Below are positions 58,762 through 64,000 of a DNA stretch of 64,000 nt, one piece after another. How positions within the stretch are numbered: the first letter of the stretch is position 1; each line of letters opens with the position of its first letter. The notes under the pieces were generated by a model. The model was not told the origin of the DNA. It did no database searches and was given only the letters and a program-made list of their open reading frames with translations. The translations under genes were made by a program, and so were the position numbers. Source of the DNA: Ruminococcus sp. NK3A76 (GTDB lineage Bacteria; Bacillota; Clostridia; Oscillospirales; Ruminococcaceae); the NCBI RefSeq assembly GCF_000686125.1, contig NZ_JMMA01000002.1:372001-436000 (forward strand), given 5' to 3'.

Positions 58762-59001
58762 AGTGAACAGTTAATAGTTAACAGTTAACAGTTGTGGAGT
58801 CCTGCTGCGCAGGACAGATGCCCATTCGGGCAGTTCTTGCGGTTTTATCCTATATTCAAACGATAATGCATGGGTGAAAGGCCGAATGGCCATACGTCCG
58901 CCGCAGGGAAATGTTTTGCAAAGCAAAACTTTCTTCTTATCGGCTTTGCCGATAAGACACGACACCTCACCAAAACTATTAACTGTTAACTCTTAACTAA
59001 A
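58762..59001. repeat. Repeat in the leader of the phosphorylase gene
   Basis: Left end GTTAATAGTTAACAGTTAACAG with junction TTGTGGAGTCC and hairpin CCTGC-TGC-GCAGG, then GCCCATTCGGGC, then the two-hairpin module GTTTTGC-AAA-GCAAAAC, CTTATCGGC-TTT-GCCGATAAG, and right end ACACCTCACC...CTATTAACTGTTAACTC. It stops 20 bases before the gene's ribosome binding site. Confidence 0.77.
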
Positions 59002-59023
59002 CACCTGACGGGAGGAACCAAAT

Positions 59024-59869
59024 ATGACGCCTTATGAGAAGCTGAAAAAATGCTATGAATGTGTAAGAGAAAAGACTGATTTCGTGCCGCAGATAGCGCT
59101 CGTGCTCGGGTCGGGGCTGGGGGCATTTGCTGACAGTATGAAAAAGGTCTGCGAGATAGACTACCGTGAGATAGAGGATTTCCCGATATCCACCGTTGAA
59201 GGCCACAAGGGCAGGTTCGTGTTCGGCTATGTTGACAGCGTGCCTGTTGTGTGTATGCAGGGCAGGATCCACTACTACGAGGGATATGATATCTCAAACG
59301 TTGTCCTCCCGGCAAGGCTCATGGGTATGATGGGCGCAAAGGTGCTTTTCCTGACGAATGCTTCGGGCGGAATCAACAAGAAGTTCTCGGCAGGAGATTT
59401 TATGCTGCTGACCGACCATATAGCAACATTCGTGCCTAATCCGCTTATCGGCCCCAACATCGACGAGCTCGGCACACGCTTCCCGGATATGAGCGAGGTG
59501 TATGACAAAAAGCTCGTAAACATTATTAAAGAGACTGCAAAGGAAAACAACATAAAGCTGCAGGAGGGCGTGTATGCAATGCTCACAGGGCCTTCGTTCG
59601 AGACACCGGCTGAGATAAGGATGCTCGCAAAGCTCGGCGCTGACGCAGTAGGCATGAGCACGGCAGTAGAAGCGATAGCTGCAAGGCACGCAGGCATGAG
59701 GGTGTGTGCTGTGTCATGCGTGTGCAATATGGCTGCAGGCATTAACCCCACACCGCTCACTCACGCAGAGGTGCAGGAGGCAGCCGACAAGGCAGCCCCG
59801 AAGTTCAGAAAGCTCATAGCACGCTCTATAGAGGAGATATCTGATGCACTTCTCACAGGGGCGGTATAA
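59024..59869 (+). CDS. Purine nucleoside phosphorylase
   Basis: Product of 281 aa of the trimeric PNP/MTAP family. LVLGSGLGAFAD carries the phosphate-binding Ser, EGHKGRFVFG and QGRIHYYEG follow in order, then LTGPSFETPAEIRML and GMSTAVEAIAARHAGM. The base-contacting Asn in VSCVCNMAAGI marks a 6-oxopurine (inosine/guanosine) phosphorylase rather than a methylthioadenosine phosphorylase. GGGAGG precedes ATG at 59024. The next gene is mtnA, which uses a 5-modified ribose 1-phosphate, so a salvage link is possible. Confidence 0.93.
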   Translation: MTPYEKLKKCYECVREKTDFVPQIALVLGSGLGAFADSMKKVCEIDYREIEDFPISTVEGHKGRFVFGYVDSVPVVCMQGRIHYYEGYDISNVVLPARLMGMMGAKVLFLTNASGGINKKFSAGDFMLLTDHIATFVPNPLIGPNIDELGTRFPDMSEVYDKKLVNIIKETAKENNIKLQEGVYAMLTGPSFETPAEIRMLAKLGADAVGMSTAVEAIAARHAGMRVCAVSCVCNMAAGINPTPLTHAEVQEAADKAAPKFRKLIARSIEEISDALLTGAV

Positions 59870-59937
59870 GGAGAGCTTTTTTCTGTTGTAATGAAAAAAT
59901 GATAAATCAGGATTTATTGGTGCTTTGTGCCGATAGG

Positions 59938-60048
59938 CAGTGAATAGTGAAGAATGAATAGTGAATAGCAGAGGTGTTCGCTTCGCTCACATTATTTTTT
60001 AAATATATCGCCGCAGGCGATACCTTAACTATTCACTGTTAGCGCCAT
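59938..60048. repeat. Short repeat between the phosphorylase gene and mtnA
   Basis: Left end GAATAGTGAAGAATGAATAGTG with junction AGAGGTGTTCGCTTCG, core ATATCGCCGCAGGCGATACC, right end TTAACTATTCACTG. Both ends are of the GAATAGTGA type. Confidence 0.7.
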
Positions 60049-60091
60049 AAGCGCAAAACTCCGATCTATCGTAAAAAGGGGGTAAGATAAT

Positions 60092-61117
60092 ATGCAGTAT
60101 TTCGACACCGACCCCGTAAGGCTCTCAGCTGACGGCAGGAGCATTATCATCATCGACCAGCGCAGTCTGCCGAATGAGGTGGTTTACACCGGGCTGACAG
60201 AAGCCAAAGCCATGTATGATGCCATAAAGACCCTTGCTGTAAGGGGTGCGCCGTGCATAGGCATATTTGCGGCATACTGCGTGTATGTGCGCTCACTCTA
60301 TACGCCTGATGAACAGCTTGACAAGGCACTGGGGGAGTTTTGTGAGTATCTTGACTCATCACGCCCTACAGCAGTCAATCTTTCCTGGGCGCTCGGCATT
60401 ATGAGAGAGCAGCTTGGAGCATCACAGGCTCTCCCGGCAGACAGCCGCAGGGAGCTGCTTAAGCAAAAAGCCATTCAGATACACCAGAGCGACATCGACA
60501 CCTGCCGCAGAATTGCCGAATACGGCCTTTCGCTTGTAAAAGAGGGCGACGGCATAATCACCCACTGCAACGCAGGAGCGCTCGCTACATCACGCCTTGG
60601 CACAGGGCTCGGGCCGCTGCTGCTTGCGGCAGAGCGTGGGATAAAGCTGCGCCCGTATGTTGACGAGACAAGGCCGCTTTTGCAGGGGGCAAGGCTGACA
60701 GCCTTTGAGCTTGAAAGGGCAGGGCTTGCGCCGACGCTGATATGCGACAACATGGCGGCGTATGTCATGAGCCGCGGGCTTGCGCAGGCGGTCTTCATAG
60801 GCGCTGACAGGATAGCCGCAAACGGCGACATCGCAAACAAGATAGGCTCGCTCAGCTTAGCGGTAAATGCAAAACACTTCGGCGTGCCGTTCTATGTTTT
60901 TGCGCCCGGCTCAACGATAGACCGCAGCTGTAAGTGCGGTGCGGACATCGAGATAGAGCAGCGTGACGGCAACGAGATAAAAAGCCTTTACTTTGCCCGA
61001 CCCATAGCCCCTGAGGGAGTTGCGTGCTTAAACCCTGCCTTTGACGTTGTGCCGGCAGAGCTTATCACGGCGATGATCACCGAAGACGGGATATTCAGGG
61101 CACCGTTTGAGTTTTAG
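60092..61117 (+). CDS. mtnA: S-methyl-5-thioribose-1-phosphate isomerase
   Basis: Converts 5-methylthioribose 1-phosphate to the ribulose form, in the methionine-salvage or DHAP-shunt route. The product is 341 aa. Family motifs: VRGAPCIGIFAAY near residue 50, THCNAGALATSRLGTGLG with the catalytic Cys near 160, FIGADRIAANGDIANKIGS with the catalytic Asp near 230, and PFYVFAPGSTID. AAAAGGGGG precedes ATG at 60092. No mtnB-like aldolase or MTA phosphorylase is present, so the complete route is not shown here. rimM and trmD follow on the same strand. Confidence 0.95.
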   Translation: MQYFDTDPVRLSADGRSIIIIDQRSLPNEVVYTGLTEAKAMYDAIKTLAVRGAPCIGIFAAYCVYVRSLYTPDEQLDKALGEFCEYLDSSRPTAVNLSWALGIMREQLGASQALPADSRRELLKQKAIQIHQSDIDTCRRIAEYGLSLVKEGDGIITHCNAGALATSRLGTGLGPLLLAAERGIKLRPYVDETRPLLQGARLTAFELERAGLAPTLICDNMAAYVMSRGLAQAVFIGADRIAANGDIANKIGSLSLAVNAKHFGVPFYVFAPGSTIDRSCKCGADIEIEQRDGNEIKSLYFARPIAPEGVACLNPAFDVVPAELITAMITEDGIFRAPFEF

Positions 61118-61154
61118 CAATGCATCGTGCATTGTTACAGAAAGGAAAGCATAC

Positions 61155-61655
61155 ATGAAAAAATATCTTGAAATAGGAAAAATAGTCTCGGTGTTCGGGA
61201 TAAAGGGCGAGGTCAAGGTCGAGCCTTGGTGCGACAGCCCGGAGTTTATCTGCGAATTCGACACGCTCTACTACAAAAGCGGCACACCTGTCGAGGTCGA
61301 GCGCTCACGGGTGCATAAAAACCAGGTGCTCCTGAAAATAAAGGGCATCGACACCCCCGAGGAGGGCGTAAAGCTCAGGGGGCGTGTGCTTTATATGGAC
61401 AGGGACGATGTTGAGCTTGACGAGGGCGCATACTTCCAGCAGGATCTTTACGGGCTTATAGTCAGGGACAGCGGCACAGGCGAAGAATACGGCGAAGTGA
61501 CCGATGTCTTAGAAACAGGTGCTAATGATGTGTACGAAATAACGGACAGAGAGAAGAATAAAAAGTATATCCCTGCGATACCCGATGTCATAGACCGGGT
61601 AGACCTTGAAAAGGGCGAGATGCTCATAACGCCGCTTGAGGGGCTTTTTGACTGA
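61155..61655 (+). CDS. rimM: Ribosome maturation factor RimM
   Basis: Helps mature the 30S subunit head by binding S19. Product of 166 aa: N-terminal RimM barrel (YLEIGKIVSVFGIKGEVKVEP) and C-terminal PRC barrel (QQDLYGLIVRD, ENDVY-like GANDVYEIT, YIPAIPDVIDRVDLE). I chose ATG at 61155 because AAAGGAAAG precedes it. It lies 37 bases after mtnA and one base before trmD. The usual partners rpsP and a KH protein are not upstream. Confidence 0.96.
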   Translation: MKKYLEIGKIVSVFGIKGEVKVEPWCDSPEFICEFDTLYYKSGTPVEVERSRVHKNQVLLKIKGIDTPEEGVKLRGRVLYMDRDDVELDEGAYFQQDLYGLIVRDSGTGEEYGEVTDVLETGANDVYEITDREKNKKYIPAIPDVIDRVDLEKGEMLITPLEGLFD

Positions 61656-61656
61656 T

Positions 61657-62388
61657 ATGAGGATAGATATTGCAACGCTTTTCCCGGAGCTTATGGAGAG
61701 CTACCTGAGTGCGAGCATTATAGGCCGTGCGAGAGACAAGGGGATATTCACCGCCGAATGTCACAACATAAGAGACTACGCCTTCAACAAGCACAGGCGT
61801 GTCGATGATACGCCCTATTCCGAGCGGCAGGGTATGCTCATGCAGGCAGAGCCTATCTACCGCTGCTGGCAGGCTGTGTGCGATATGCAAAGGCGCCAGC
61901 CGCACGTTATCTATATGTCGCCGCAGGGGGCGACGCTTACCCAGAAAAAGTGCATAGAGCTCTCGAAGATGGACAGCTTATTCATTCTCTGCGGCCACTA
62001 CGAGGGCGTTGACAACAGGATAATAGAAAAGATAGTCGATGAGGAGATATCCATAGGCGACTATGTGCTCACCGGCGGTGAGCTGCCGGCACTCGTGCTC
62101 GTTGACAGCGTTGCCCGTATGCTTGACGGCGTACTCAAAGAGGAGGACGGTTACATGGACGAGAGCCATTTTAACGGCCTTCTTGAATATCCGCAGTACA
62201 CCCGACCCGAAGTCTGGGAGGGCATGGCTGTGCCGCCGCTGCTGCTTTCGGGGCATCACGCAAACATCGAAAAATGGCGCCACGAGCAGCGTCTGATAAC
62301 TACTTACAAAAAGCGCCCCGAGATGCTTGATAAGCTGTCTCTGAGCGATGAAGATTTGGCTATAATTCACAAGGTCGATGAGGGGTAA
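61657..62388 (+). CDS. trmD: tRNA (guanine-N1)-methyltransferase TrmD
   Basis: Methylates G37 of tRNAs with S-adenosylmethionine, which prevents frameshifting. The product is 243 aa, a SPOUT knot enzyme: MRIDIATLFPELM start, CGHYEGVDNRIIE and IGDYVLTGGELPALVLVD form the trefoil-knot cofactor site, and the C-terminal domain begins near 165. ATG at 61657 is the conserved start, one base past rimM's stop. rplS, often next, is absent; a terminator follows. Confidence 0.97.
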   Translation: MRIDIATLFPELMESYLSASIIGRARDKGIFTAECHNIRDYAFNKHRRVDDTPYSERQGMLMQAEPIYRCWQAVCDMQRRQPHVIYMSPQGATLTQKKCIELSKMDSLFILCGHYEGVDNRIIEKIVDEEISIGDYVLTGGELPALVLVDSVARMLDGVLKEEDGYMDESHFNGLLEYPQYTRPEVWEGMAVPPLLLSGHHANIEKWRHEQRLITTYKKRPEMLDKLSLSDEDLAIIHKVDEG

Positions 62389-62401
62389 AATGCCCCTTTT
62401 T
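62381..62401 (+). terminator. Terminator of the mtnA-rimM-trmD unit
   Basis: AGGGG / CCCCT stem overlapping the stop codon, then TTTTTT. Confidence 0.72.
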
Positions 62402-62569
62402 CGTAAATTTAGAACAAACAACTAATAATGTTAACTTATTTTGTATAAACTGTTTAAGTGAATTTAAACTTGCTGTGCATAGTGCATAAGATTGTTGAAA
62501 ACTTTTAGGCGATATATGAGCATTTCTACAAAAAATCGTCAAAAGCGGTTTGTTTGTTCAAAATTTGCG
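62402..62569. other. AT-rich gap before the HPr promoter
   Basis: No gene or strong structure is seen between the trmD terminator and the HPr promoter. Confidence 0.5.
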
Positions 62570-62598
62570 TTGACTGTCAGAAAAATGTTTTGTATAAT
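62570..62598 (+). promoter_or_regulatory. Promoter of ptsH
   Basis: TTGACT, 17 bases, TATAAT, leaving a leader of about 105 bases. Confidence 0.85.
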
Positions 62599-62708
62599 AT
62601 ATTATAGCAGAGAGGAAAGCACCTATAGGCTTAAGGGGCTCTGCAAAAGATCGGCGTATTCGGCGCTGAGATCTTATGTTTAATTATGTATGAATGGAGA
62701 GATCAAAC

Positions 62709-62981
62709 ATGACTTTAAAGGAAGTAGTAGTTCAGAATCAGGTAGGCCTTCACGCTCGTCCGGCAACATTCTTCATCCAGAAGGCTAACGAGTTCAAGTC
62801 CTCGATCTGGATCGAAAAGGAAGAGAGAAGAGTTAACGCTAAGTCCCTTCTCGGCATTCTTTCGCTTGGCATCGTTGGCGGCACAACAATAAGAGTTATT
62901 GCTGACGGCTCTGACGAAGAGGCTGCTGTTGAAGGTCTTGTTGAGCTCGTTGAGAGCGGCTTCGCTGAGGACGCAAGATAA
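62709..62981 (+). CDS. ptsH: Phosphocarrier protein HPr
   Basis: Product of 90 aa with both regulatory sites: His15 in GLHARPA (phosphorylated by Enzyme I) and Ser46 in NAKSLLGILSLGI (target of HPr kinase for carbon catabolite control with CcpA). Because His15 is present it is HPr rather than Crh. ATG at 62709 follows GGAGAG by 10 bases. It is monocistronic; ptsI is not adjacent, which is common in Ruminococcus-like genomes with few PTS sugars, so a mainly regulatory role is possible. Confidence 0.94.
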   Translation: MTLKEVVVQNQVGLHARPATFFIQKANEFKSSIWIEKEERRVNAKSLLGILSLGIVGGTTIRVIADGSDEEAAVEGLVELVESGFAEDAR

Positions 62982-63007
62982 TTCTCTTTACTTAAAGAGC
63001 AAAGTTT

Positions 63008-63040
63008 ACCCGACATCTCGTTTTGAGGTGCCGGGTTTTT
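63008..63040 (+). terminator. Terminator of ptsH
   Basis: CCCG-CA-CTC / GAG-TG-CGGG stem with one mismatch, then GTTTTTGTTTT. Confidence 0.8.
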
Positions 63041-63044
63041 GTTT

Positions 63045-63085
63045 TAGGCAACACCGCACGACCACCGGCTAATGCCTTTATATCA
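63045..63085 (+). repeat. MITE-like end remnant after ptsH
   Basis: TAGGCAACACCGCACGACC followed by ACCGGCTAATGCCTTT, matching the first 35 or so bases of the full copies. The right end is missing. Confidence 0.6.
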
Positions 63086-64000
63086 CAAGTCGATACTTTT
63101 TATAAACCTCTCCTTGAACCCCTCGTCCTCCGAGAGGGGGAGTATCTTTGCAATACCGGCAAGCCTTTCAAGGCGCTTTACAAAGCCCTCATCAAACAGC
63201 GAGAGCTGTGCGCCTTTAAGCGACGTGTTGCCGGGGGTGACGGCCTTTTCTCTGAGCTTTTGGGGGATAAGCCCTATGGTGCAGGCGCTTTTTACGTCAA
63301 GAAAATGCCCGAAGCCGCCTGCTATTACAAGCCTGTCGATAGCTTCGTAGTCTGTGTGCGAGCGCTCAAGCAGCGTGTCAAGACAAGCCCTTATCGCCGC
63401 CTTGGCAAGCTGTAACTCCCTTACGTCCTGCTGGGTAAGGGATATCTTGTCGGTGAGCATCAGGCCTGTGTCTGCCAAACTGTCCGAAAATACACCCCGT
63501 TTGTCAATAAGCCCACTGTCGGCGCAGTAAGCAAGCGCATCAACAGCACCCGAGCCGCATATGCCTTTGGGGGGAGCGTTATCGACCGTGTCGAATGCAA
63601 GCCTTCCGTCTTTGCTGTAGACCCGGCACACCGCACCGCTGACACCGCCCATTCCGCAGCTTAGCTCGCCGCCTTCAAGGGCAGGGCCTGCCGCCGCCGA
63701 GGCGCACAAAAGCTCGCTCCATGTGAAAAGTGCCGCCTCGCCGTTGGTGCCGAGGTCTAAAAAGAGGGTGCAGCGCTCATCATCAAGCGTCGCAGCAAGG
63801 CCTGAGGCTATGTCGCCGCCTATAAATGCGCCGAAGCCCTTTATAAGAGCTGCCGGGATATCGGGCAGGCAGGCGTTTTTAAAGCTCTCGCCTAAAAGCT
63901 CTGACAGAGGCATTACCTCTCCGCCCAGCGTCGCAGGCGAAAAAGGCGCTTTGCCGAGCCCCGAGCAGTCAAGCCCGAGCAGCATATGATACATCGCCGT
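63083..64000 (-). CDS. ASKHA-fold ATPase domain protein (DUF4445 / RACo-like), 5' truncated
   Basis: The frame is open at the window edge, so only the C-terminal 305 residues are seen. LFLDLGTNGEAALF is the phosphate-1 loop of the actin-like ATPase fold, ASAAAGPALEGGELSCGMGG and GICGSGAVDALAY are the DUF4445 signatures, and LVIAGGFGHFLDV is the adenosine loop. In full-length members a 2Fe-2S ferredoxin domain comes first and the protein reactivates corrinoid methyltransferase proteins. Whether the N-terminal domain is present cannot be told here. It converges with ptsH; no own terminator was seen. Confidence 0.85.
   Translation of the reverse strand, partial: TAMYHMLLGLDCSGLGKAPFSPATLGGEVMPLSELLGESFKNACLPDIPAALIKGFGAFIGGDIASGLAATLDDERCTLFLDLGTNGEAALFTWSELLCASAAAGPALEGGELSCGMGGVSGAVCRVYSKDGRLAFDTVDNAPPKGICGSGAVDALAYCADSGLIDKRGVFSDSLADTGLMLTDKISLTQQDVRELQLAKAAIRACLDTLLERSHTDYEAIDRLVIAGGFGHFLDVKSACTIGLIPQKLREKAVTPGNTSLKGAQLSLFDEGFVKRLERLAGIAKILPLSEDEGFKERFIKSIDL

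Noticed and set aside
59024-59869. Methylthioadenosine phosphorylase for the gene before mtnA
   Set aside because: The base-binding Asn of 6-oxopurine phosphorylases is present, so a standard purine nucleoside phosphorylase is the better call despite the mtnA neighbour.

Overview
The window comes from a mid-GC, low-GC-skewed Gram-positive anaerobe of the class Clostridia, most like Ruminococcus and its relatives in the Oscillospiraceae. The evidence is an A/V-type ATPase operon, a spoIIID gene with a sporulation-type promoter, an L27 precursor with a Prp cleavage extension next to prp, a quinolinate synthase, many lipobox proteins with Ser/Ala or Thr linkers, and housekeeping promoters that nearly all read TTGnnn-N17-TATAAT. 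I would not name a species from sequence alone. No rRNA, tRNA, CRISPR array or prophage was found.

Layout. 1-8466: A/V-type ATPase operon in the order C (3' end only)-I-K-F-E-A-B-D, followed by an HdeD-like membrane protein. 8641-9197: spoIIID and a small partner gene. 9477-14139: phosphate acetyltransferase (minus strand), then a diguanylate cyclase overlapping a solute-binding lipoprotein. 14270-20642: carB and a MetRS-like enzyme, separated by a 1-kb repeat island. 20903-27717: a minus-strand block with a flavin reductase, a DUF3592-like protein, a lipoprotein, yebC, mrnC, obgE, an unknown membrane protein, and the rpmA-prp-rplU ribosomal operon. 27753-31295: a two-component system and radA. 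31451-37224: four separately promoted and terminated secreted or lipid-anchored proteins that are partly paralogous. 37254-40043: an IS3-family element carrying a nested IS256-family element. 40067-44268: a lipoprotein, nnrE/nnrD, a small membrane protein, an amidohydrolase and an SH3-like lipoprotein. 44281-48859: a tyrosine-kinase modulator/kinase pair, pyrE, a candidate sRNA and oligoendopeptidase F. 49489-55523: an Ig-like/FN3 secreted protein, an S1-domain protein, a cell-wall-hydrolase-like protein, a second candidate sRNA, a DUF3592-like protein and nadA. 55537-58445: ftsX, ftsE and a PucR-type regulator. 58729-62401: purine nucleoside phosphorylase, mtnA, rimM and trmD. 62570-64000: HPr, then the 3' part of an ASKHA-fold (DUF4445-type) protein running off the window.

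The strongest unexplained structure is between genes. (1) A modular family of palindromic intergenic repeats begins right after stop codons or terminator T-runs and ends just before promoters or ribosome binding sites. Its ends are swappable tandem modules of GTTAACA, GTAACAG, GCATAAT or GAATAGTGA type. (2) Three insertions (two repeat composites and the IS3-family element) sit inside the loops of rho-independent terminators, splitting the stems. (3) A roughly 180-200 bp MITE-like element with TAAGGCAACACCGC ends occurs as two full copies and two end remnants. (4) Two roughly 240-bp cassettes at 17825-18330 share head and tail but carry different simple-repeat cores. (5) Two promoter-to-terminator intervals without a gene are candidate small RNAs. 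(6) Several TGTWAH-N5-TGTWAH direct repeats (the WalR/YycF consensus) include two that flank the promoter of the cell-wall-hydrolase-like gene. (7) A tandem family of surface proteins shares one domain but uses different anchors.
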